A stretch of 37,119 bases of DNA from Bacteroidota bacterium (GTDB lineage: Bacteria; Bacteroidota; Bacteroidia; Chitinophagales; Chitinophagaceae): the NCBI GenBank assembly GCA_025352905.1, contig JANXRX010000028.1:1-37119 (forward strand). Reading direction: 5' to 3'. Both the position numbers and the translations under genes were made by a program. This document shows positions 1 through 7,898 of this stretch, piece after piece. The notes beneath the pieces are model-generated. The model saw only the letters and a program-made list of their open reading frames with translations. It was not told the DNA's origin and did not search any database. The stretch's first letter is position 1. The number at the start of each line of letters is the position of its first letter.

Positions 1-64
1 TCCCTTCACCCAGCATGCTCCACTTGAATCCCTTATAGCGGGGGCTCGAAAGGGTGGTCTTCAC
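1..64 (-). CDS. Possible partial CDS (N-terminus only), GTG start overlapping the stop of the MFS gene
   Basis: Minus-strand frame open to the window edge: M(GTG)KTTLSSPRYKGFKWSMLGEG; the GTG (62-64) overlaps the transporter TGA (61-63) as GTGA. Confidence 0.35.
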   Translation of the reverse strand, partial: MKTTLSSPRYKGFKWSMLGEG

Positions 65-1317
65 ACTGCCCAGCTTGGATGGGGTTTGTAGCCTTTCAGC
101 CCGAAAAAAAGTACGACCACGAAACAAATAAGCGGGATCACATAACCGTATTGGATATTATGGGTCAGATCCGTAATATAACCCAACAAAGGAGGCAATA
201 AAGCGCCACCCACGATCGACATAACAATCAGGCTGCTGCCCATTTCGGTATCTGTGCCAAGGTTCCGTATCCCCAGAGAAAATATAGTAGGGAACATGAT
301 CGACATAAAGAAAGCGATACCGATCACTGCATATACCGTTATCATCCCCGTGAGGGTAATGGCCGCTATGCATAACAATATATTCATGAATGCATACAAG
401 GCCAGTAATTTTGGAGGAGAGATGAACCGCATAAAGAACGTGCCTGCAAAACGGCCCACCATAAAAGCCATTCCACAACCCCAGCCTAAATAATCGGCGG
501 CTTTGATTTTATCAATACCTGCCGATTTTATCGCGAACAGGATAAAAAAACTAAACACACAAACCTGTGCCCCTACATAAAAAAATTGTGCGGTTACGGC
601 CCAAACCAGGTGTTTATGCCGTAGTGCATGCATGATACCCCGCCCACTATCGGCCGCAGTATCCTCCTTTATATCCGGCAGGTGAATAAATGCAAAAATC
701 AGGGCGATCAATACGATCACACATCCCAGGATAAAATAAGGCGTTTTTACAGATGCTGCCTCCGAGGCAAGCGCCATTTGCCGTGCACCCGCATCCATCG
801 CATTCAATGCTTCATCAGAAAACCCTTTGGTAAGGATCATCCTTGCACCAATGATCGGGGCCAATGTTGCCGCGAGCCCGTTAAAGGACTGAGCAAAATT
901 AAGACGTTGCGTGGAAGTAGCCGGATCACCCAATAAAGAAGCATACGGGTTGGCGGCGGTTTCGAGTATGGTTAATCCACAGGCGATGATGAACAGCGCC
1001 ATCAGGAAATAGGTATATTGTTGCGTATTGGCAGCGGGTATAAATAAAAAAGAACCGATCGCAAATAAGATAAGTCCCGAAATGATCCCACGCCGGTAAC
1101 CATATCGTTTCATAATATATCCCGCGGGCAGGGCCATCAAAAAATAAGCAATAAAAACGGATGAATCAACCAGCGATGATTGTAAAGTGGAAAGACTAAA
1201 AGATTTTTTGAGATGCGGTATCAGTATCGGGTCGAGATTATGCACAAACCCCCACATAAAGAAAAGAGAGGTAACCATGATAAAAGCAAACCGGGTATTA
1301 TTCTTAGCAGCAGCCAT
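61..1317 (-). CDS. MFS sugar transporter, FucP (L-fucose:H+ symporter)-like
   Basis: 418 aa; FMWGFVHNLDPILIPHLKKSF N-terminus, ETAANPYASLLGD and RLNFAQSFNG motifs typical of the FucP group; many TM segments. Confidence 0.9.
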   Translation of the reverse strand: MAAAKNNTRFAFIMVTSLFFMWGFVHNLDPILIPHLKKSFSLSTLQSSLVDSSVFIAYFLMALPAGYIMKRYGYRRGIISGLILFAIGSFLFIPAANTQQYTYFLMALFIIACGLTILETAANPYASLLGDPATSTQRLNFAQSFNGLAATLAPIIGARMILTKGFSDEALNAMDAGARQMALASEAASVKTPYFILGCVIVLIALIFAFIHLPDIKEDTAADSGRGIMHALRHKHLVWAVTAQFFYVGAQVCVFSFFILFAIKSAGIDKIKAADYLGWGCGMAFMVGRFAGTFFMRFISPPKLLALYAFMNILLCIAAITLTGMITVYAVIGIAFFMSIMFPTIFSLGIRNLGTDTEMGSSLIVMSIVGGALLPPLLGYITDLTHNIQYGYVIPLICFVVVLFFGLKGYKPHPSWAV

Positions 1318-1370
1318 CGCATGTATTTGAGGGCATTAAGATAATTGAAGTTTTTTACTTTCTGAGATTT

Positions 1371-1473
1371 ACTCACCCCCCGGCCCCCTCTCTACAAGTA
1401 GAGAGGGGGAGGTTTAATTCACTTCTCTACTTGTAGAGAGGGGTGGCAAACGAAGTGAAGCCGGGGTGAGTTA
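1371..1473. repeat. Palindromic intergenic element with nested hairpins
   Basis: Ends ACTCACCCCCCGGC (1371-1384) and GCCGGGGTGAGT (1460-1471) are inverted; inner perfect 12-bp stem CCCCCTCTCTAC-AA-GTAGAGAGGGGG (1384-1409) and second stem TCTCTAC-TT-GTAGAGA (1424-1439). Confidence 0.85.
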
Positions 1474-2634
1474 CTTTCTTTTGGTTCCCGCATACAACTC
1501 ATATTCCAGCAGCCGGCAATCGATCGTTGCATTAAAAAATTCAATTCTCCGGGAAGGTTTTAATCGTATTTTTTTTGCAAGATCCAGGTTTCCTGTAAAA
1601 ATATACCCTGTATAACCCTTACAGCTATTCTTTAAAAAATCGCCGATCCTTGCATAGGTAACATTCAGTTCGATCTCATCCCCCAGCCTTTCCCCGTATT
1701 CAGGGTTGAACATAATGATACCGCCGGCTTCTTCAGGTACAGTTGTCTTTTCAAAATCGCCCGTCTCAAAACGGATCAGTTTGTCAACACCTGCGGCAGC
1801 AGCATTTATTTTAGCGATGTTGATAGCCTGTTCACTGATATCAGATGCAATGATCTGTATGCCCGCTACCTCCTGTACCTGCTCATCTATCCGTTGTTTT
1901 TCTGTTGTGTACATGGCTTCCGCATACCCTTTTATACTCATAAAAGCATAACGGGTACGTAACAGTCCCGGCACCCGGCGGGTAGCGATCAGTGCTGCTT
2001 CAATAGCAAGGGTACCCGAACCGCACATGGGGTTGATAAAAGGCGCTTGCCTGTTCCATTTAGTAGATAAAATAGTAGCGGCAGCAAGCGCTTCGAGCAT
2101 CGGCGCCTTTCCTGGCAGTTTGCGATAACCATGTTTGGCAAGCGTTTCGCCTGAAGTATCTATGAATATCTCGGCCTCTTCGTGTTTCCAGTACAGGTAG
2201 ATCACTGCGCCTGTTTGTTCAGAGCCGGTAGATGGACGCTTACCCGTTTCATTACGCATATGGTCAACGATCGCGTCTTTTACCCGCAGGTTGGCAAACA
2301 GGTTGGTTTGTATGGTTGGATGAAAAACATTACTGGTAACCGAAAAATAACCATCGGGTTCAATGATCGTTTCCCAGGGAAGTGTAACCAACTGTTGGTA
2401 CAATTCATCCGGGTGATCGCAGGCAAACGCTTTGAGTGAATACATGACCTGGCTGGCACACCGCAAATTAAGGTTCAGCCGTATGCAATCCGTAACCGTT
2501 CCATATAGCTCCACTCCTGTCTGAAAAGAACGCACGACTGTAAAACCCAGCTCCGTAACTTCTGATTGTAATGCGGGCGCCAGCCATTTATGACAGGTGA
2601 TGATGATCCGGCCGGGATTGGTGAAGACTTGCAT
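1471..2634 (-). CDS. THUMP-domain class I SAM-dependent RNA methyltransferase (RlmL/Trm14-like)
   Basis: NPMCGSGTLAIEAALIA SAM motif and FNPEYGERLG motif IV. The ORF opens at 2703 but upstream codons lie in a repeat tract; MQVFTNPG (2634) or MFAAMQVF (2646) is the likelier start. Confidence 0.88.
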   Translation of the reverse strand: MQVFTNPGRIIITCHKWLAPALQSEVTELGFTVVRSFQTGVELYGTVTDCIRLNLNLRCASQVMYSLKAFACDHPDELYQQLVTLPWETIIEPDGYFSVTSNVFHPTIQTNLFANLRVKDAIVDHMRNETGKRPSTGSEQTGAVIYLYWKHEEAEIFIDTSGETLAKHGYRKLPGKAPMLEALAAATILSTKWNRQAPFINPMCGSGTLAIEAALIATRRVPGLLRTRYAFMSIKGYAEAMYTTEKQRIDEQVQEVAGIQIIASDISEQAINIAKINAAAAGVDKLIRFETGDFEKTTVPEEAGGIIMFNPEYGERLGDEIELNVTYARIGDFLKNSCKGYTGYIFTGNLDLAKKIRLKPSRRIEFFNATIDCRLLEYELYAGTKRK

Positions 2635-2661
2635 AGCTGCAAACATAAGCAATAAGGGATC

Positions 2662-2730
2662 GTGAGGCGTCAGTCGTGAGGCGTGAGTATTTTTTAGCCT
2701 CACAACTCATGTCTCACACCTCACGGACTC
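2662..2730. repeat. Heptad-word tandem/inverted repeat, GTGAGNC family (element A)
   Basis: Left GTGAGGC|GTCAGTC|GTGAGGC|GTGAGTA (2662-2689), T-run, right GCCTCAC|AACTCAT|GTCTCAC|ACCTCAC (2697-2724); exact 7-nt register, inverted arms. Confidence 0.85.
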
Positions 2731-2787
2731 TATTATTCGTATTTTCAATTTTTATTCGCAAAACCCGATCTCTTTAATCGTATTAAT

Positions 2788-3228
2788 ATGGACAGTTACA
2801 GTAAACAAATGCAGATCCGATGGAGTGATATGGACCCGAATTTTCATTTACGGCATTCCGTATATTATGACCTCGGGGCCACACTGCGCACTTTTTTTCT
2901 TACAGAACATGGGATCACGCCTGCGGTGATGATGGAAAAACAGATTGGGCCGATATTGTTCAGGGAAGAATGTGTGTTTAAAAGAGAGATCCATTTCGGC
3001 GATCCGGTTGAGATCAATGTAAAACTGGTGAAATGTACAGAAGATATGGGTCGCTGGACGATGCGGCACGAGGTATGGAAAAACAGTGACACCCTCAGCG
3101 CTATTATCACCATTGATGGCGCATGGATGCATACGGGCCTGCGAAAACTGATTTTACCACCGCCGGAGTTCCACAAACTATTTGAAGAATTTCCGCGCGC
3201 AGATGATTTCGAATGGACCCGGCGTTAA
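2788..3228 (+). CDS. Acyl-CoA thioesterase, 4HBT hotdog-fold family
   Basis: 146 aa; IRWSDMDPNFHLRHSVYYD resembles the 4HBT 'D-x-N-x-H' region. Confidence 0.8.
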   Translation: MDSYSKQMQIRWSDMDPNFHLRHSVYYDLGATLRTFFLTEHGITPAVMMEKQIGPILFREECVFKREIHFGDPVEINVKLVKCTEDMGRWTMRHEVWKNSDTLSAIITIDGAWMHTGLRKLILPPPEFHKLFEEFPRADDFEWTRR

Positions 3229-3253
3229 GGAAACTACTTACAGCATAAAAAAA

Positions 3254-3276
3254 ATCCCCCGTGGATAACGGGGGAT
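3254..3276. terminator. Bidirectional intrinsic terminator
   Basis: ATCCCCCGT-GGATA-ACGGGGGAT perfect 9-bp stem, A-run upstream and T-run downstream, between convergent genes. Confidence 0.85.
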
Positions 3277-3303
3277 GGGTTTTTCATGGATAAATAAAAT
3301 AAG

Positions 3304-3513
3304 TTACAGTACACTCTGCCATCCCAGGTGGGCACTCTTGCTTTTCCGGTGGATGTTCCACAGATCTATTACACCAAAACTGGGTGCTTTTTTGCTTTTT
3401 GAGTTGTTTACTTTGATGACACCAGTTGCAACAGTTTCTTTTACTTCATTTACCAGTTGTTTCAGTTGATTCGCTTCTATTTGGACAATAGAAGGCATGA
3501 CATTACTTTTCAT
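3304..3513 (-). CDS. Small hypothetical protein (69 aa)
   Basis: Complete ORF between a consensus promoter and a terminator; C-terminal DLWNIHRKSKSA segment. Confidence 0.7.
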   Translation of the reverse strand: MKSNVMPSIVQIEANQLKQLVNEVKETVATGVIKVNNSKSKKAPSFGVIDLWNIHRKSKSAHLGWQSVL

Positions 3514-3645
3514 AATATTCTAATTTTATTATTTCGTTTTTACTGAGCGGAACGGGAGAAAAAACCAATTCAATCGTTAGAAGAATTCCTTCAAAATATC
3601 ACCCCAGGGAAACTTGATATATAGGTATCGCTCAGTTTCTGGGTG

Positions 3646-3677
3646 CAAAAGTACTACTTAGTAAATTACTAAACAAA
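3646..3677 (-). promoter_or_regulatory. Bacteroidetes-type promoter with an operator-like palindrome in the spacer
   Basis: On minus strand: TTTG-N20-TACTTTTG. Spacer contains perfect 7-1-7 palindrome TTAGTAA-A-TTACTAA at 3658-3672. Confidence 0.75.
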
Positions 3678-3725
3678 TAAAAGTGTAAATACAATGTTAA
3701 TGTGGGATTTAGTTCCTTACAAATA

Positions 3726-3775
3726 GATCATGGTTCATAGTATTTATTTCTTACCATGATCTATAGGCTATGAAC
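3726..3775. repeat. Heptad-word inverted repeat, GATCATG/GTTCATA family (element B)
   Basis: Left GATCATG|GTTCATA|GTATTTA; right CATGATC|TATAGGC|TATGAAC (3755-3775); AGATCATGG/CCATGATCT perfect 9-bp inverted repeat. Confidence 0.8.
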
Positions 3776-4786
3776 GCTGTTGTTCGAGATTACTTCCACG
3801 TCGGGCTTTGATTCATCTGTAAGCGGAACCTTTCCCCTGTTGCTTCTGATGACGCGGGAGAACAAAGAGATTTCCTTATCAAAAAGAAACCGGAAAAAAA
3901 GTTTTGTCCAGGAAGTATGGTAAGAAAGTGTATCGTAAAATTCGGGTGCATCTTTCCGGATCTGTGGCAATTTATTCCAGGGTATAGATGGAAAATCGTG
4001 GTGCTCATTGTGGTAACCCACATTAAAAGATATTTTATTCAGCGGACCATAATAACTATAGGTTTCCTGTTCGCCATGTGTTAAATAATGTTCCTGTATC
4101 CATCTGGCACCAAGCGGGTGCAAACCTACTGAAAAGAAAAAACTGGCTACCAGGAATACGGTTGCTTTAGGACCAAAGAAAAAGGCAATGGCAGAAATAG
4201 CAATAATCTGTACCGCCCAGTTCAACGCGATCCATTTGTCAAAAGGTTTGATCTCTTTTAAACGGGAAATCCTGAACAACTGGAAGAATGGGTAGAATAA
4301 GAGCCAGATCATCTTACCGATAAAATAATTATCGATCAGTTTCGCTTCCCAGTAATTGGGCAGGTCGCCATCCAGTTCATGGATCCCCTGGAAAGAATGG
4401 TGCTTGATATGGTATTTCTCAAAAGAAACGGAACTCGGAAAGATCAAAGGTATATTGGCAAGGATACCGGACAGCCGGTTTGCGGCCGGGTTTTTAAAAA
4501 GCAAGCGGTGCGCACATTCATGGATCATCACAAACAGGGAATGGTCGGCAAATGCCCCCAGTAAATAAGCCGCGCCAAACACGATCCACCAGGATTGATC
4601 GGTCACCAGCATAGATACAACAAATTGAAAAGCAACCAACCCCAGAATGGCCCAGAAAGTATATGGGTTCTTACCGATCAGTTTCCGCATATCCGGGAAC
4701 TGCTTTAGTATTTCTTTTGTTCTCCCACGATGCGGCTCCGCTACGTTACTGTACACAAAATCTTTCTTTACACTCTTTACTTCCAT
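3761..4786 (-). CDS. Fatty acid desaturase of the sphingolipid delta-4 desaturase (DES/DEGS1) type
   Basis: His boxes HECAH, HIKHH, NEHHD; block HYLTHGEQETYSYYGPLNKISFNVGYHNEHHDFPSIPW and N-terminal PHRGRTKEILKQFPDMRKLIGKNP closely resemble recalled animal DEGS1. Start at internal MEVKSVKKDF (4786) preferred over ORF start 4843. Confidence 0.88.
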   Translation of the reverse strand: MEVKSVKKDFVYSNVAEPHRGRTKEILKQFPDMRKLIGKNPYTFWAILGLVAFQFVVSMLVTDQSWWIVFGAAYLLGAFADHSLFVMIHECAHRLLFKNPAANRLSGILANIPLIFPSSVSFEKYHIKHHSFQGIHELDGDLPNYWEAKLIDNYFIGKMIWLLFYPFFQLFRISRLKEIKPFDKWIALNWAVQIIAISAIAFFFGPKATVFLVASFFFSVGLHPLGARWIQEHYLTHGEQETYSYYGPLNKISFNVGYHNEHHDFPSIPWNKLPQIRKDAPEFYDTLSYHTSWTKLFFRFLFDKEISLFSRVIRSNRGKVPLTDESKPDVEVISNNSVHSL

Positions 4787-4948
4787 AAATGATCGTTTAA
4801 GGCTTCCCGGGATATACAGGAAGACTGCTTTTAATGACGGCAAAAATACTCATTATCCCCCGAACATCCATAAACAACCGGTTTTGCCGTACCTGTCCCA
4901 TAAAATCCCCAAATAAATACAAAAAAATAATATATCCACAATTTAAAC

Positions 4949-4969
4949 GACCAATGACCAATGACCCTC
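4949..4969. repeat. Short heptad tandem GACCAAT|GACCAAT|GACCCTC (element C, single arm)
   Basis: Two perfect 7-bp copies plus one degenerate copy upstream of the S9 peptidase gene. Confidence 0.5.
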
Positions 4970-5008
4970 ATTTATACATTTTTCCTATCTTGTCGCAAAC
5001 TACTGTTT

Positions 5009-7807
5009 ATGAAACAACGGATACTTTTTTCCCTGTTACTGGTGATGGCATGCACCTGTCTGACCCATGCACAGCAAAAGAAAAACCTGGGCACCGAGGA
5101 TTATGGTAAATGGCAAACCCTGGCCGCAACAGAACTCTCACCGGATGGCGCATGGGTGGCTTACCTGGTAACGGTACTGGAAGACAATGATACCCTGTAC
5201 GTGGTGAACCGGGCCACACACAAGACCTATAAAGTTGAATTTGCGGCCACCCCCGAATTTTCAAAAGACAATAAATGGATCGCCTACCGCATCGGTGTCC
5301 CTTTTAAAGAAGCGGAAAAACTGCGCGACCAAAGCAAACCCATTGAATATAAAATGGGACTGCTTAATTTAGAAACCGGTAAAAAAGAAGTGATCCAGAA
5401 TATTTCCCGTTTCAGTTTCTCCCGTAATGGTAAATTTCTCGCTGCCTACCTCGCCCCGCCAAAAGAGAACAAGGACAAGGGCAGTGTATTGTTATTAAAG
5501 AACCTTACCGACAATACAACACATACCATCGGAAATGTGACGGAGTTTTCTTTTAATAAAAAAAGCGACTACCTATCTTATATTGTAGAATCTGCCAATA
5601 CTGCAGGTAATTCTGTTGAGTTATTGAACCTGGGCAATTATTCTCTGAAAATTATTGCGAGCGATACGCTTAAATTCTCAAAACTTACCTGGCAGAAAGA
5701 AGGAGAAGGCTTTTCATTCTATAAGACCTTCAAAAAAGACACGTATGAAGAAGAGAATGCCGTTGTATATACCTACACCAGCCTGTATCAAACACCTTCT
5801 TTAAAAGTATTCGACCCGGTAGAAAACGCTTCTTTTCCTAAGAATATGCGTGTGTATAATAGCTCCGGCCTGCAGGTAAGCGATGATATGAGTTCCGTTT
5901 TCTTTGGCCTGAAACCATGGACCCCAAAACCTAAAAAAGAAGATAAAAAAACTACTGATTCTTCCAAAATGAAAATGGCAGACAGTACGAAAACAAAAAC
6001 AGATTCGAGTAAGACACAACTGGCAAAAAAAGACCCTGCTGAAAAATCCGCCGCAGTGGATATCTGGCACTGGAAAGATGTGGAAGTACAACCCAGCCAG
6101 AAAGTGACCTATGCACGTGATAAAGAAGCCAGTTTTCTTTCTGTGTGGAATCTTGATAATAACAGTTTTTTCCAGCTTGCCAAAGAAGCCACGCCGGATG
6201 CGTTGGTAACCGGTAACCAGAAATACGTGATCACCTCAACCGATAAAAAATACAAACCTGCCTTCAAGGAAGATTTTGCAGATTACCATCTCCTGAATGT
6301 GAAAACAGGGGAAGACAAAGTATTGTTTGAGAAAATGCTGGATGGTTTTTATACGGGCCCACGCTCCTCGCCTGATGGCAGGTACCTGTACTATTTTAAG
6401 GACAAAAACTGGTGGACATACACGATCGCCACACAGCAAAGCACCAACATCACGCAATCCATCAAAACAGATTTCTGGAACACGCGCGATGATCATCCGG
6501 CTACCAAACCACCTGTTGGGTTAGGCGGATGGCTGAAGGATGATAAAGCGGTACTGGTATATGATGAATACAATGTATGGTCGGTAAAACCCGATGGCAG
6601 CGGCGCCACAAAGATCACCAATGGTGAAAAGGAAGAGATCGTATCGCGTGTAACCAGACTTGATTTTGAAGATCCTTTTTTAGACGACAGCAAACCTATT
6701 TACTTCGCTAACTATGGCGATAAGACCAAAAAATATGGGTATTCAAAATTAGAGAACGGTAAATTGGATAACCTGATCTTCGAGGACCTTTCTGTTAGCC
6801 GTCTTGCCAAAGCAAAAGATGCAAACACTTACACATTTGTAAAACAGGATTACCACCTCTCTCCCGAATTGTATGTAACCGATAATTTTACCAACAATAC
6901 CAAAGTAGCCGGTACCAACCTGCAGCAGGCGAATTATTACTGGGGTAAGAGCCAGTTGATCAGCTTTACCAATAAGAATGGTAAAAAAATGCAGGGTGCG
7001 CTCTATTACCCTGCCAATTACGAACCGGGCAAACAGTACCCGATGATCGTTTATATTTATGAGATCCTCACCAATGGCGTACATAACTATATCAGGCCCG
7101 GTGTCCGCAGCCCTTATAACACCACCAACTTTACCACCAATGGATATTTTATCTTTCAACCGGATATTGTGTATGAGACCAACGACCCGGGTATGAGCGC
7201 CGTTAACTGCGTGGTACCTGCCGTAAAAGAAGTGTTGAAGACCGGGATGATCGATAAAGACAAGGTAGGCATCATGGGTCATAGCTGGGGCGCTTACCAG
7301 ACATCTTTCCTGATAACACAAACAGATATATTTAAAGCCGCAAGCGCCGGTGCACCCCTGACCGACCTCGTGAGTATGTCGCTCTCCATTTACTGGAACA
7401 GCGGTACCCCGGATCAGAAAATATTTGAAACCAGCCAGGGAAGATTTGACGGTCCCTGGTATGAAAGAACCGAGGCGCATATCCGTAACTCGCCAATGTT
7501 CAATGCTTCCAAAATCAAAGCGCCTTTACTGGTGGCTTTTGGCGATAAGGATGGTGCGGTTGACTGGCACCAGGGTATAGAAATGTATGGCACGATGCGC
7601 AGGATGGAAAAACCGCATGTGATGCTGGTCTACGCAGATGAGAACCATAGCCTGGCTAAAAAAGAGAACCAGATAGATTACCAGAAACGCCAGAAAGAGT
7701 GGTTCGACCATTACCTCCTGGGCAAGCCAGCTGAAAAATGGATCACAGAGGGTATCAGCTACCTCGATAAAATGAAAGAAAAAGACAAACAGGCGGAACT
7801 AAAGTAA
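5009..7807 (+). CDS. S9 family peptidase (prolyl oligopeptidase-type alpha/beta hydrolase), secreted
   Basis: Signal peptide MKQRILFSLLLVMACTCLTHAQ; GHSWGAYQ nucleophile elbow; GDKDGAVDW Asp; ENHSL His. Start at M17 of the tracked ORF. Confidence 0.9.
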   Translation: MKQRILFSLLLVMACTCLTHAQQKKNLGTEDYGKWQTLAATELSPDGAWVAYLVTVLEDNDTLYVVNRATHKTYKVEFAATPEFSKDNKWIAYRIGVPFKEAEKLRDQSKPIEYKMGLLNLETGKKEVIQNISRFSFSRNGKFLAAYLAPPKENKDKGSVLLLKNLTDNTTHTIGNVTEFSFNKKSDYLSYIVESANTAGNSVELLNLGNYSLKIIASDTLKFSKLTWQKEGEGFSFYKTFKKDTYEEENAVVYTYTSLYQTPSLKVFDPVENASFPKNMRVYNSSGLQVSDDMSSVFFGLKPWTPKPKKEDKKTTDSSKMKMADSTKTKTDSSKTQLAKKDPAEKSAAVDIWHWKDVEVQPSQKVTYARDKEASFLSVWNLDNNSFFQLAKEATPDALVTGNQKYVITSTDKKYKPAFKEDFADYHLLNVKTGEDKVLFEKMLDGFYTGPRSSPDGRYLYYFKDKNWWTYTIATQQSTNITQSIKTDFWNTRDDHPATKPPVGLGGWLKDDKAVLVYDEYNVWSVKPDGSGATKITNGEKEEIVSRVTRLDFEDPFLDDSKPIYFANYGDKTKKYGYSKLENGKLDNLIFEDLSVSRLAKAKDANTYTFVKQDYHLSPELYVTDNFTNNTKVAGTNLQQANYYWGKSQLISFTNKNGKKMQGALYYPANYEPGKQYPMIVYIYEILTNGVHNYIRPGVRSPYNTTNFTTNGYFIFQPDIVYETNDPGMSAVNCVVPAVKEVLKTGMIDKDKVGIMGHSWGAYQTSFLITQTDIFKAASAGAPLTDLVSMSLSIYWNSGTPDQKIFETSQGRFDGPWYERTEAHIRNSPMFNASKIKAPLLVAFGDKDGAVDWHQGIEMYGTMRRMEKPHVMLVYADENHSLAKKENQIDYQKRQKEWFDHYLLGKPAEKWITEGISYLDKMKEKDKQAELK

Positions 7808-7813
7808 AAACAA

Positions 7814-7892
7814 GGGATAAGGGATAAGAGGTAAGTTTTTTTATTAAAAGAAACTATGCAATCTTTGTTCCTTATCCCTTACCACCTACCCC
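7814..7892. repeat. Heptad-word inverted repeat, GGGATAA family (element D)
   Basis: Left GGGATAA|GGGATAA|GAGGTAA (7814-7834); right TTGTTCC|TTATCCC|TTACCAC|CTACCCC (7865-7892); exact 7-nt register. Confidence 0.8.
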
Positions 7893-7898
7893 TACGCT

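Noticed and set aside
6749-7480. 243-aa minus-strand ORF inside the S9 peptidase gene
   Set aside because: Fully antisense to a convincing peptidase domain; composition typical of a shadow ORF and no family motif.
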